Assembly (NCBI GenBank): GCA_028687205.1
Contig: JAQUAP010000021.1
Location: 1-18,390, forward strand
DNA: 18,390 bases
DNA from: Candidatus Omnitrophota bacterium
GTDB taxonomy: Bacteria > Omnitrophota > Gorgyraeia > Gygaellales > Profunditerraquicolaceae
Reading direction: 5' to 3'
A program made the translations under genes and the position numbers. Below the pieces are notes generated by a model. That model was not told the DNA's origin. It saw only the letters and a program-made list of their open reading frames with translations, and ran no database searches. Shown in pieces: positions 7,236 through 15,297 of the stretch (positions are counted from its first letter, which is position 1; every line of letters starts with the position of its first letter).

Positions 7236-9515
7236 TTAGAAACCCGCCCCGCTCTTCTTCCTGAAGCTTAAAACCCCGTGTTTAGAATAAACAATGGCGC
7301 CGAATATCAAAACCACGCAAAGTATAATCCCAATTATAACACCGGTATCGGTTTGGCGGTAGTGAATAATTATCGGCGCAGCCAATAGCGAAACCAGGTT
7401 AATTACCTTGATCATCGGGTTTAATGCCGGCCCGGAGGTATCTTTGAGCGGGTCTCCGACAGTGTCGCCCACTACCGAGGCCTTATGCGCGTCAGAGCCT
7501 TTGCCGCCGTATAGGCCGTCTTCAATCGTCTTTTTGGCATTATCCCAGGCCCCGCCGGCAGTAGCCATGAATACGGCTAAGATCTGCCCGGTAATAATTA
7601 CGCCGGCTAAAAACCCGCCTAAGGCCTCTACCCTTAAAACCATGCCGATAAGAATCGGGCTTAATACCGCAATGAGCGCCAGGCCGATGAGCTCCTTCTG
7701 CGCGGCTACCGTGCAGATATCCACTGCTTTTTTATAATCGGGCTTGACTTTCCCTTCCATCAAGCCCGGGGTATGGAACTGCTTACGCACCTCTTCAACA
7801 ATCAGGCTGGCTGCGCGGGCGACGGAATTAATCATCAGGCTGGAAAATAAACAGGGTATTGCCCCGCCGATCAGCATGCCCACAAAAACAATCGGCTCGG
7901 AAACCCTTATGCCTGTAGCCAGGAGGCGCAAAGACTCTCCTACGCCCATTTGCGCCTGGATCTTGGTGACGTCGGTTAAGAAAGCCCCGAACAAAGAGAC
8001 CGCGGCAATTACCGCTGAGCCGATAGCTACGCCTTTAGTAATCGCCTTGGTGGTATTACCAACGGCATCCAGGTCAGCCATGATCTGGCGCGCCTTTGGC
8101 TCTAAATGCGCCATTTCGCCGATACCGTTAGCATTGTCCGCAATCGGCCCGAATGAATCCATGGCGACATTATTACCGGTTAAGGTAAGCATACCGATAC
8201 CGGTCATCGCCACGCCATAGAGGGCAAAGACTACCGGCTGGCCCCAGTAAATCACAATCGCCGCCATAATCGTCAAAGCAATAACCACTAACTGCCAGGC
8301 AGAAGATTCAAAACCGATGGAGATGCCGCGTAAAATCAAAGTGGCCGCGCCTGTCCTGGATGAAGTAGCGATCTCCTTTACCGGCGCATAGTGCGTATGG
8401 GTAAAGTACTTGGTAACCTCATCGATGACAATTGCCAAAAGTATACCTATGCCGACTGAAAAAAACGCCCTCCACTCATGCATATAAAAATGGGCTAAAA
8501 ATAAAAAGGACACAATGGAAATTGCGGCGGAAGAATAAAACCCGACATTGATACTCTTAAGTGCATCCTGGCCCTCGGTCTTTTTCTTGCCCCTGACTAA
8601 ATAAGTACCGATGATCGAAGAAAGAACGCCGATACCGCGCACTAATAACGGAAAGACGATCCACTTTAACTCGCCGGTTATGCCGACCAGTGCCAAACCT
8701 AAGATCAAACCGGAAACAATGGTTACTTCGTATGATTCAAATATATCCGCGGCCATACCTGCGCAATCGCCGACATTATCGCCGACCAGGTCAGCTACGA
8801 CTGCGGCATTCCGCGGGTCGTCTTCGGGTATATTTTTTTCTACTTTTCCGACCAGGTCAGCGCCTACATCTGCTGCCTTGGTATAGATGCCGCCGCCGAC
8901 ACGCATAAAAAGTGCCAGGAGCGTGCCGCCAAAACCAAACCCTAACAATACGTCCGGCGAGGCAATGCCGAAAATAATAAATATTACCGTGCCGCCTAAA
9001 AGCCCAAGCCCGTCGGTAAGCATACCCGTAATCGTCCCGGTGCGATAGGCTATCTTTAAAGCCTCGCCAAAACTCCTGCGGCTGGCGGATGCCACGCGCA
9101 CATTGCCCTCAACCGCCATGCGCATGCCGAACTGGCCGACGGTAAGCGAAAAGAAAGCGCCCATCACAAACGCGCAGGCCCTGCCTATGCCCACGATAAA
9201 ACGGATCATATCCGGGCTGAATTTGCTGAAACGCTGCAAAGCCTCGTCGCTGGGCGGAATAATATAGACCGAAAAGAATAAAACGCCGGTAAGGACCAAG
9301 ATCAAAGGTAAGATGCTTTTTAACTGGCGGGATAGATATGCGTCGGCGCCCGTGCGGATGGCATTCCAGACCTCCTGCATACCCTGTGTCCCCTTATCAT
9401 GGGACATAATCTGCCTGCGCAAAAACAGCGCATAGCCCAATCCCAGCAAAGCAATTAAAAGCACGCCCCAGATCGCCGCCATCTCAAAAGTGCTCGCGTT
9501 CATTAAACCCAACAT
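7236..9515 (-). CDS. hppA: K+-independent H+-pumping membrane pyrophosphatase
   Basis: This integral membrane enzyme hydrolyses pyrophosphate and pumps ions. The 759 residues hold about 16 membrane helices and all substrate motifs: DVGADLVGKVEKNIPEDDPR (217-235), VGDNVGDCAGMAADIFESY (244-262) and, near the C-terminus, VGDTVGDPLKDTSGP. The K+-dependence site reads GNTTKAITKG (486-495): Lys490 and Thr493 are the signature of K+-independent enzymes, which are proton pumps, whereas K+-dependent and Na+-pumping forms have Ala. The ATG has AAGGAGA 9 bases upstream, near the exbD stop. It could drive growth on biosynthetic pyrophosphate or run backwards to make it. Confidence 0.97.
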   Translation of the reverse strand: MLGLMNASTFEMAAIWGVLLIALLGLGYALFLRRQIMSHDKGTQGMQEVWNAIRTGADAYLSRQLKSILPLILVLTGVLFFSVYIIPPSDEALQRFSKFSPDMIRFIVGIGRACAFVMGAFFSLTVGQFGMRMAVEGNVRVASASRRSFGEALKIAYRTGTITGMLTDGLGLLGGTVIFIIFGIASPDVLLGFGFGGTLLALFMRVGGGIYTKAADVGADLVGKVEKNIPEDDPRNAAVVADLVGDNVGDCAGMAADIFESYEVTIVSGLILGLALVGITGELKWIVFPLLVRGIGVLSSIIGTYLVRGKKKTEGQDALKSINVGFYSSAAISIVSFLFLAHFYMHEWRAFFSVGIGILLAIVIDEVTKYFTHTHYAPVKEIATSSRTGAATLILRGISIGFESSAWQLVVIALTIMAAIVIYWGQPVVFALYGVAMTGIGMLTLTGNNVAMDSFGPIADNANGIGEMAHLEPKARQIMADLDAVGNTTKAITKGVAIGSAVIAAVSLFGAFLTDVTKIQAQMGVGESLRLLATGIRVSEPIVFVGMLIGGAIPCLFSSLMINSVARAASLIVEEVRKQFHTPGLMEGKVKPDYKKAVDICTVAAQKELIGLALIAVLSPILIGMVLRVEALGGFLAGVIITGQILAVFMATAGGAWDNAKKTIEDGLYGGKGSDAHKASVVGDTVGDPLKDTSGPALNPMIKVINLVSLLAAPIIIHYRQTDTGVIIGIILCVVLIFGAIVYSKHGVLSFRKKSGAGF

Positions 9516-9533
9516 TTTACAAATTCTCCTTTC

Positions 9534-9941
9534 TTAATCCTGAGTTGTCGCTGCAATGTTAAGATTTTTTATTCCGGCAGCATTTAAAATATCCAGGATA
9601 TCCACGATATCCTTAAAACGCACTAACCTGTCCGAGCTGACCACGACGCCTACCGCAGGGTCGCGCTGGCGCCTGAGATAAACTCTCTCCCTTAATTCCT
9701 TGCGCGTGGCCATTACCCCGTCCACATATACCGCGCCTTCATTGGTAATGATGATGTTGATCGGCCCCATATCCCGTATCGGCCCGGCGCTCTTGGCCTG
9801 CGGAAGGTTTATCTTCAAGCTTGACTGCAGTATCAGGGGCGTAGTAATCATAAAGATAATCAACAAGACCAGGATAACGTCGGTAAAGGGGGTTATGTTT
9901 ATCTCGGCGATTAATCTTTGCTTGCGCGAACGTAGGTTCAT
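9534..9941 (-). CDS. exbD: ExbD/TolR-family proton-channel subunit
   Basis: ExbD/TolR pairs with ExbB/TolQ to turn proton flow into mechanical work across the periplasm. The 135-residue protein has one N-terminal membrane helix beginning INITPFTDVILVLLIIFM, with the essential membrane aspartate at Asp21, then a periplasmic domain of about 95 residues. The sequence VYVDGVMATRKEL followed by a VVVSSDRLVRFKDIVDILD segment is the typical fold. It starts 7 bases after the exbB stop. ExbD and TolR cannot be told apart here, since neither TonB, TolA nor TolB is within the window. Confidence 0.92.
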   Translation of the reverse strand: MNLRSRKQRLIAEINITPFTDVILVLLIIFMITTPLILQSSLKINLPQAKSAGPIRDMGPINIIITNEGAVYVDGVMATRKELRERVYLRRQRDPAVGVVVSSDRLVRFKDIVDILDILNAAGIKNLNIAATTQD

Positions 9942-9948
9942 TTTCTTT

Positions 9949-10557
9949 CTAACCTTTTAATAAATCCATGGTCTCGGAAGCGCACAGCTCCATATCGCTG
10001 ATAAAATTATCGATCTTCTTGGTAAAATAATTATAGGCAATGACCGCCGGCACGGCTACGCATAGCCCCATCGCCGTGCAGGCCAGCGATTCAGAGATAC
10101 CGCTGATAACTACGCTAATCCCCCCTGAGCCGCTCATCGATATATCATGAAAAGCGCGGATAATCCCCAGCACGGTGCCAAAGAGGCCTATATAGACAGC
10201 GGTGCTTCCTATAGTCCCGACCACGCTCGTATATTTCTCCAACTTCATCGTCTCTATCGTTATCTCTCTTTCCATGGTGTTAGAGATAAGCATCTCATTA
10301 TGGCCGTGTAAATTTAAGCCCGAATATACCACGCTGGAAAACGGGGTATCCGTACTTTTACAGATCTCCAGGGCTTTTTTGACGTCACCCTTGCCCAGTT
10401 CCCTACCCACCTCCAGCATAAAATCCACTTTTTTTACCCGTGACCTGCGGCGGTAATAGATGTACCTTTCTATAATAATAGCCAGCGACAGGATCGAACA
10501 GGCTAAAAGAATATAGATGGTTATGCCGCCGCTTTTAAGCATCTGCCAGATGGTCAT
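9949..10557 (-). CDS. exbB: ExbB/TolQ/MotA-family proton-channel subunit
   Basis: This is the partner of the ExbD next door. The 202 residues show the family layout: a first membrane helix (about 10-32), a cytoplasmic loop, then two long helices with GLFGTVLGIIRAF (124-136) and GISESLACTAMGLCVAVPAV (153-172), the conserved MotA/TolQ/ExbB channel motifs. The start overlaps the stop of the DedA gene as ATGA, so it is translated from the same message. Presence of an ExbBD pair implies a cell with an outer membrane, or at least a periplasmic force-transduction system. The actual client is not visible here. Confidence 0.92.
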   Translation of the reverse strand: MTIWQMLKSGGITIYILLACSILSLAIIIERYIYYRRRSRVKKVDFMLEVGRELGKGDVKKALEICKSTDTPFSSVVYSGLNLHGHNEMLISNTMEREITIETMKLEKYTSVVGTIGSTAVYIGLFGTVLGIIRAFHDISMSGSGGISVVISGISESLACTAMGLCVAVPAVIAYNYFTKKIDNFISDMELCASETMDLLKG

Positions 10558-11159
10558 CGGGAGCCTCCTTTGGGTTTAACCTTTCTTTTTTCGTAAAACA
10601 AATGCGTTACTTTAAAAGCAATAAAAATGAGCGCCGCAAAAATAACTAAAATTACGATTACCTTGGTATGCTTGATGATGGCTGAACCAAAAATGGCTAA
10701 AATAAGGATCCTGGGCAGGACACCGACCAGCGTGCATAATACAAACGGGATAAAAGGAAGGCGGGTAATGCCTGCGGCAATGGAAAAAACCTTAAAAGGG
10801 ACTACCGGCAGGACCCTTCCGATAAGGACGCTGGCTATCCCGTATTTCCTGGCAAACTCCTCCGCTTTATAAATATGGTGGGGCTTGATCAGCACAAATT
10901 TACCGAATTTCAACAATACCGGCATGGCCGCATACCTTCCCAGGGCGTATCCTACCATCGCCCCCAAAGTCGAGCCTAAACCGCCGAAGATGAGCACCGC
11001 GGCCAGCGGTATCCCGATTGCCCCGGCGCTAATGATGATTACTTCCGAAGGCAGCGGCACTACGCTGGATTCAAAGAACATCGCCAGGAAAACTCCCAGG
11101 TCGCCGAACCTGACAATTAAATTTGTTAAATCGCTCTGCATTACGCCGGAATAATCCAC
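10554..11159 (-). CDS. DedA-family (VTT domain) membrane protein
   Basis: A 201-residue membrane protein of the DedA / SNARE-associated superfamily, whose members move lipids such as undecaprenyl phosphate or phosphatidylethanolamine across the inner membrane, often driven by proton motive force. Motifs visible are FESSVVPLPSE (29-39) in the first re-entrant segment and GRVLPVVPFKVFSIAAG (114-130) with Arg115 in the second. The start is taken as GTG at 11159-11157 because AAAGGA lies just upstream; an ATG six codons on would also be possible. It begins 1 base after the ferredoxin-subunit stop and overlaps exbB by 4 bases. Its substrate cannot be told. Confidence 0.88.
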   Translation of the reverse strand: MDYSGVMQSDLTNLIVRFGDLGVFLAMFFESSVVPLPSEVIIISAGAIGIPLAAVLIFGGLGSTLGAMVGYALGRYAAMPVLLKFGKFVLIKPHHIYKAEEFARKYGIASVLIGRVLPVVPFKVFSIAAGITRLPFIPFVLCTLVGVLPRILILAIFGSAIIKHTKVIVILVIFAALIFIAFKVTHLFYEKRKVKPKGGSR

Positions 11160-11160
11160 G

Positions 11161-11517
11161 CTATCCTTTAGAAGAATAAACTACCCTTAATTTATTTTTA
11201 TCCAACTGGGCCAGCTCTACCTCTTTAGTCGCTTCCAGCGCTTTTTTCGGGCAGGAATCCACGCACTGCGCGCAATAGATGCACTTACTCAGGTCAATCA
11301 CCGCCTCAAATTTGCCCTCGCCTAGCTTATTAATCGTGATGGCGCCTGTAGGGCAATCGCGCATGCACATCTTGCAGCCGATACAGCGTTCGGGGTAAAA
11401 TTTTAATTTACCGCGGAATTTATCCGGCATCTCTAATTTCTGCGCCGGGTATAGATTCGTAGCCGGCTTCTTAAAAATAGAACCTAACACCTCCTGCAAC
11501 ATCTTTGCCGGCCTCAT
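11161..11517 (-). CDS. Group 4 hydrogenase ferredoxin subunit (NuoI/EchF/MbhN-like)
   Basis: A 118-residue iron-sulfur protein that passes electrons from soluble ferredoxin to the hydrogenase small subunit. Two full CxxCxxCxxxCP motifs are present: Cys45, 48, 51, 55 and Cys79, 82, 85, 89, enough for two [4Fe-4S] clusters. The N-terminal stretch PATNLYP is typical of NuoI-like subunits that dock on the membrane arm. The start overlaps the NuoH-like stop as ATGA. No NADH module follows; the next gene is the DedA protein, so ferredoxin is the likely electron partner. Confidence 0.94.
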   Translation of the reverse strand: MRPAKMLQEVLGSIFKKPATNLYPAQKLEMPDKFRGKLKFYPERCIGCKMCMRDCPTGAITINKLGEGKFEAVIDLSKCIYCAQCVDSCPKKALEATKEVELAQLDKNKLRVVYSSKG

Positions 11518-12452
11518 TTTAAAAGCGTTCCTTTCAGGATAAGATTAACTAAAATTTGCAGCAGCGCCAGGGGCACCAGGTACTTCCAGCAGAAACTGAT
11601 CATCTGGTCGATACGCAGGCGCGCCACAACCGTGCGCAGCAGCGAAATTAAACTTATGATAAACAAGACTTTCAGGAGAAACAGCATAAAGCCTAAAGCC
11701 GGGTTGATATTCAAGCCGAAAGGAAAGAATACCAGGGCAAGGAGTACGCTTCCCACCACCATTTCTATATCTAAAGTCAGCCTCAGGTATGCCAGCATCC
11801 TTCCGCTGTATTCGGTGAAACTTCCGGCCACTACTTCTGTCTCTGCCTCCGGTATATCAAAAGGGACTTTTTCCAGCTTGCCCAATAAGCTGATCAGGGA
11901 GATGCCAAAACCCAGCAGGTTAAACATCCAAAACCAGGGATGCTGCGTATAGAAAACAGCCATCTCCTTTAACGACCAGGTATCTGCCAGGAGCGCTGAA
12001 GAGAGGATACCCATAAAAAGAGGGACTTCGTAGGCAAATAACTGGGTCAGGCAACGCACTGAGCCGATCCTGGCATAAAGAGAAGTAGAATACCAGCCGC
12101 CGATAAAAAATGCCAAGGTAGGCAGGGTCAATAAATAAAAAACTACGATAATATCGCCGTTAAAAGAAAATAACGCGCCGGTTTTCCAGAGCGGTATATA
12201 AAGAAAAGCGGTTATTACCGAAGTTAAAGCCAATATCGGCGCCAGCTTAAACATCTTCGGGTTGGAGGCTGTCGGCACGATATCCTCTTTAGCCAAGAGC
12301 TTGATAAAATCTGCCAATGGCTGGAACCAGGGCGGGCCGACCCTGTTCTGCAGCCGGGCATAAATCTTACGGTCAATAAATTCAATAGCCAGGCTAAAGA
12401 AAATGATGAATAAAAATCCCGGAAATATAAGGATATAAAATAATGCTCCCAT
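11514..12452 (-). CDS. Group 4 hydrogenase membrane anchor (NuoH/EchB/MbhM-like)
   Basis: A 312-residue protein with about eight membrane helices that joins the catalytic arm to the ion-pumping arm. NuoH motifs are clear: DRKIYARLQNRVGPP (27-41), QPLADFIKLLAKED (44-57), and the acidic cytoplasmic loop DIPEAETEVVAGSFTEYSG (199-217) with Glu202, Glu204, Glu206 and Glu214. In complex I these acids link the quinone site to the pump; in hydrogenases they are thought to do the same for cluster reduction. The gene is 5 bases after the large subunit and overlaps the ferredoxin subunit by 4. Confidence 0.95.
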   Translation of the reverse strand: MGALFYILIFPGFLFIIFFSLAIEFIDRKIYARLQNRVGPPWFQPLADFIKLLAKEDIVPTASNPKMFKLAPILALTSVITAFLYIPLWKTGALFSFNGDIIVVFYLLTLPTLAFFIGGWYSTSLYARIGSVRCLTQLFAYEVPLFMGILSSALLADTWSLKEMAVFYTQHPWFWMFNLLGFGISLISLLGKLEKVPFDIPEAETEVVAGSFTEYSGRMLAYLRLTLDIEMVVGSVLLALVFFPFGLNINPALGFMLFLLKVLFIISLISLLRTVVARLRIDQMISFCWKYLVPLALLQILVNLILKGTLLK

Positions 12453-12457
12453 TATAA

Positions 12458-13693
12458 TTATCTGGCTAACCTTTCTTTAAGTTTCTTATTGAGCGGGGCA
12501 AAATCTATTCCCCGCTGCTTATGCCATTCAATGCTGAAATTGTGCAAGGCCTGCCAATTGATTACCTTGGCCCTGCCGCCAGCCTGTTCTTTTAACGCGA
12601 CCATCCGGTCAGTGCAGGAAAAACACGGGTCGATTGCCGCTACGACAATAGGCATATCTGCCAAAAATCTGTCGCGCAGCATATGCTTTACTGCCTGGAC
12701 ATTGGCCAGAGTAGGCGCCCTGATTTTTACCCTTTCCGGCTTTTCAGTGCCGTTGGCTTTCACATAATGCACATCTTCTCCGCGCGGGGCTTCGTAGCGG
12801 CTAAGGGCCTCGCCTGCCGGAATTTTACGCGGCGCCCTTATTGCTATCGGGCCCTGAGGCAGGTTTTTAAGGGCCTGCCGGATAATTTTACAGGATTCAA
12901 GCAGTTCCTTGACCCGCACTACCGTCCGGCCGTAAACATCCGCGTGATTATCCGTAATCACATCGAATGAAAGTTCGGCGTAGGCAGCGTAAGGGTCATC
13001 GACCCTTACATCGCGCTTTACGCCGGAGGCGCGCGCAGTCGGGCCTACCGCGTCCAGCCGTAAGACATCTTCGCGGGACAATACTCCCACTCCGGATAAC
13101 CTTTTGATTATCGTCGTCTCTTCGGTAGCAATCTCGATATAATACTTGGTCCGCTCTTCCAATATCGTGAGGGCATTAAGTATTGCTTCGGCTTGCGGAG
13201 CGTCTATATCGCGGCGCACGCCGCCGATAGTATTCATCCCGTAGTTGACCCGGTTACCGGTGATCGTAGCCAGGATATCCATGACCACTTCCCTGTCCCT
13301 CCAGGAATACATCAGCAGCGTATCAAAACCGATCTCATGGCCGGCCACGCCCAGCCATAAAAGATGGCTGTGGATCCTCTCCAGTTCCCCGATGATCGTG
13401 CGGATATAAAGCGCCCGGGCAGGCACGGCTAACCCGGCAATCTCTTCTACCGCCTGCACAAAACAGGTGGCGTGGGAATGCGAACATATGCCGCAGACGC
13501 GCTCGATAAGATAGATATCTTGTACATAACTTCTCTCTTCGGCAGCTTTTTCTATCCCGCGGTGATTATACCCTAAACGTATATCCACACCGAGGATCTT
13601 TTCGCCCTTAAGCGCCACGCTAAAGCTCTCCGGCTCTTTTAATGCCGGGTGCTGCGGCCCGATAGGGATTTTAAAATCCGGGGAATTATGCAT
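12458..13693 (-). CDS. Group 4 [NiFe] hydrogenase large (catalytic) subunit, NuoD-like
   Basis: This 411-residue subunit should hold the Ni-Fe site that makes or splits H2. Both Ni-ligand pairs are intact: ERVCGICSHSH with Cys67 and Cys70, and IDPCFSCTDR with Cys357 and Cys360. Complex I NuoD lacks these cysteines, so this is a hydrogenase. The second motif ends in Arg, as in group 4 enzymes, where other hydrogenases have His. About 50 residues follow Cys360, including INWQALHNFSIEW, and may be partly removed by a maturation protease; no maturation gene is in the window. The ATG overlaps the NuoC-like gene by 8 bases. The Mbh/Ech-like branch is likely; the exact subgroup is undecided. Confidence 0.96.
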   Translation of the reverse strand: MHNSPDFKIPIGPQHPALKEPESFSVALKGEKILGVDIRLGYNHRGIEKAAEERSYVQDIYLIERVCGICSHSHATCFVQAVEEIAGLAVPARALYIRTIIGELERIHSHLLWLGVAGHEIGFDTLLMYSWRDREVVMDILATITGNRVNYGMNTIGGVRRDIDAPQAEAILNALTILEERTKYYIEIATEETTIIKRLSGVGVLSREDVLRLDAVGPTARASGVKRDVRVDDPYAAYAELSFDVITDNHADVYGRTVVRVKELLESCKIIRQALKNLPQGPIAIRAPRKIPAGEALSRYEAPRGEDVHYVKANGTEKPERVKIRAPTLANVQAVKHMLRDRFLADMPIVVAAIDPCFSCTDRMVALKEQAGGRAKVINWQALHNFSIEWHKQRGIDFAPLNKKLKERLAR

Positions 13694-14144
13694 TTTTATT
13701 CACCTTCCAGTCTTTCCTTAAAGGAAATTCATTCTTTGGCCAATCATCGGTCAAGGGGTAACGGTGGCCTGCGGGTAGGCCTTCGACTTTTACGCCGAAT
13801 AAATCCGCCAGTTCCCTTTCATAAATCTCCGCGCCCGGAAAATAAGGAGTAACGGTCTTAATCACCGGATTATTTTTGGGGACAGCGGTTTTTAAATTAA
13901 CTAAAACCCCTGAATCAGCGGCCAGGTGATAGATGAACCCTAATTTTTCCGGCTCATCCAGGCCGGTAATGGTGCATAAATGCGAAAACTGCAGATCTTT
14001 AGCCAAATACGCAAAGACAGGCGTAAAATTATCCGGACTGACTTCAATGGCTATGCGCCGTGGGCGGACTATATTGACGCAACCTTCAAGATAGCTGAAT
14101 TTTTTAATTAAATCTTCCCTGATTTCCTCCTCATGTGATGCCAT
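13686..14144 (-). CDS. Group 4 hydrogenase NuoC/EchD/MbhK-like subunit
   Basis: A 152-residue soluble subunit that bridges small and large subunits. It carries the family signature ERELADLFGV (109-118) and a C-terminal PLTDDWPKNEFPLRKDW. There is no fusion to the large subunit, unlike in CooH or HycE types where the NuoC domain can be joined. The ATG has a clear GGAGG four bases upstream, in the 40-base gap next to the repeat at 14159-14228, so the gene can be translated independently of its neighbour. Confidence 0.93.
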   Translation of the reverse strand: MASHEEEIREDLIKKFSYLEGCVNIVRPRRIAIEVSPDNFTPVFAYLAKDLQFSHLCTITGLDEPEKLGFIYHLAADSGVLVNLKTAVPKNNPVIKTVTPYFPGAEIYERELADLFGVKVEGLPAGHRYPLTDDWPKNEFPLRKDWKVNKNA

Positions 14145-14148
14145 AATT

Positions 14149-14153
14149 CCTCC
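14149..14153 (-). promoter_or_regulatory. Ribosome binding site of the NuoC-like gene
   Basis: The minus strand reads GGAGG with a four-base spacer to the ATG. It lies between the end of the palindromic repeat and the gene and restores independent translation after the repeat interrupted the otherwise tightly packed operon. Confidence 0.7.
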
Positions 14154-14158
14154 GTATC

Positions 14159-14228
14159 AAAATAAAGGGGACGTTTCTATTTTTCTACCGTTCAGGGGAC
14201 GGAAAAATAGAAACGTCCCCTTTATTTT
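14159..14228. repeat. REP-like palindromic repeat inside the 3' end of the hydrogenase small-subunit gene
   Basis: A perfect 27-base inverted repeat pairs 14159-14185 with 14202-14228 around a 16-base loop (TACCGTTCAGGGGACG). The core GGGGACGTTTCTATTTTTC is identical to that of the repeat at 5184-5254, so both belong to one family. On the minus strand the right arm and loop are read as codons 146-158 of the small subunit, and the TAG stop lies at 14187-14185 at the edge of the left arm. The hairpin followed by TTTATTTT looks a little like a terminator, but essential genes of the same complex continue downstream. Confidence 0.92.
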
Positions 14229-14661
14229 CTTTTTCTTCCAGGCTGGCTAAAAGCTTGACCACGCCGTCAATAATCGCCTTGGGGCTGGCCGGGCAACCCG
14301 GGATATAGGCGGAAACCGGGATGACTTGATTGATCCCCGCGGCGACATTATAGCAGCCGTCAAATACTCCTCCGGAACAGGCGCAGGTCCCTACCGCCAC
14401 TACGAATTTGGGCTCTGGCATCTGTTCATAGATCCTGACCAGCCTGTCTTCTATCTTTTTAGTCACCGGCCCGGAACAAACCAGTATATCCGCATGGCGC
14501 GGCGTGCCCTTTAAAACCACGCCGAAACGCTCCAGGTCGTACCTGGGCGTAAGCGCGGCAATGATCTCAATATCGCAGGCATTGCAGGCGCCGGTATTAA
14601 AATGCAATATCCAGGGTGATTTAATCCGCGCCCAGCTGACTATTTTCTTAATGATGCGCAT
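14185..14661 (-). CDS. Group 4 [NiFe] hydrogenase small subunit (NuoB/EchC/MbhJ-like) with repeat-derived tail
   Basis: This 158-residue subunit binds the [4Fe-4S] cluster next to the Ni-Fe site. Cluster ligands are Cys26 and Cys29 (TGACNACD), Cys93 (GTCACSGG) and Cys123 (YIPGCPASP). One proximal cluster is expected; medial and distal clusters are absent, as usual in group 4. The family fold ends near residue 143. The last 13 residues (NKGDVSIFPSPER) are encoded by a palindromic repeat that also supplies the TAG stop, so the C-terminus looks rewritten by repeat insertion with function kept. The gene follows the NuoA-like subunit by 3 bases. Confidence 0.95.
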   Translation of the reverse strand: MRIIKKIVSWARIKSPWILHFNTGACNACDIEIIAALTPRYDLERFGVVLKGTPRHADILVCSGPVTKKIEDRLVRIYEQMPEPKFVVAVGTCACSGGVFDGCYNVAAGINQVIPVSAYIPGCPASPKAIIDGVVKLLASLEEKENKGDVSIFPSPER

Positions 14662-14664
14662 TTT

Positions 14665-14997
14665 TTATTTTTTTAATAAGATGATTAAACTGGTTACCGC
14701 TCCTAAAATATAAAGGCCGGCCATCACCAGTATGCCTCTGTCTGCCGCCGGCACGGTAGTAATGATCAGGGTGGCTACGTGCGCCAGCGTAAAAAAGAAA
14801 GCGTAAGGGAAAAATTGGCTGTAGTCCGGCTGGGCCATATTATTATAATCGCACTCCCCGCAGGCGTAAGGTTCTGCGCTGCCGGCTGCCGGTTTTTTTA
14901 CGCGGAAGGCTAATTTAGAAACCAGCCTGTTCAGCAGCAAGATTACTGCCAAGATGATTATAAAGACAACCGGGGGGCTGATTAACCAATCAGGCAT
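14665..14997 (-). CDS. NuoA-like small membrane subunit of the hydrogenase
   Basis: A 110-residue protein with three membrane helices (about 8-30, 63-82 and 88-108). The loop after helix 1 carries EPYACGE (residues 42-48), the Y-x-C-G motif that marks NuoA. In complex I the second helix has a conserved Asp-x-Glu pair; here that helix reads YAFFFTLAHVATLII with a lone His73 and no acid. It precedes the NuoB-like gene, as nuoA precedes nuoB in complex I operons, so I call it NuoA-like. It may correspond to the small Mbh membrane subunit MbhI, which I cannot confirm by eye. Confidence 0.78.
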   Translation of the reverse strand: MPDWLISPPVVFIIILAVILLLNRLVSKLAFRVKKPAAGSAEPYACGECDYNNMAQPDYSQFFPYAFFFTLAHVATLIITTVPAADRGILVMAGLYILGAVTSLIILLKK

Positions 14998-15003
14998 AAG
15001 CGT

Positions 15004-15297
15004 TTATCCTTTCAACCTTCTTACCTTTCTGACATCCAATGAATTGTTATGGGTGTGGATCCCTAACACTACCCCCACGGCTACGGTAATGACAACTACC
15101 TCAACGACAATCAGGGTAATGACTAAGGATTGCGCCAGGGCTAAGCGTCCGCACGCTGAGCCTACGACGATAATCATCAGCGTTACTGCCTTGATTAAAA
15201 TTTCAACCCCGATCAAGACGCGTACCAGGTTATAGCTGGCCATTATACAGTAGATACCGGTAATAAAAAGCAGGGTAATAAAAATCGCGCTAACCAC
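15004..15297 (-). CDS. NuoK/MrpC/MbhG-like membrane subunit
   Basis: A 97-residue, three-helix protein. The two membrane glutamates of the NuoK family are present: Glu32 in LIGVEILIKAVTL and Glu66 in LIVVEVVVITVAVGVVL. These acids form part of the proton path between the catalytic arm and the antiporter-like subunits. The start is GTG at 15297-15295 with AGGA seven bases upstream, and it overlaps the NuoJ-like stop by 8 bases. NuoK and MrpC are homologous and short, so the exact name depends on the complex as a whole. Confidence 0.88.
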   Translation of the reverse strand: MVSAIFITLLFITGIYCIMASYNLVRVLIGVEILIKAVTLMIIVVGSACGRLALAQSLVITLIVVEVVVITVAVGVVLGIHTHNNSLDVRKVRRLKG

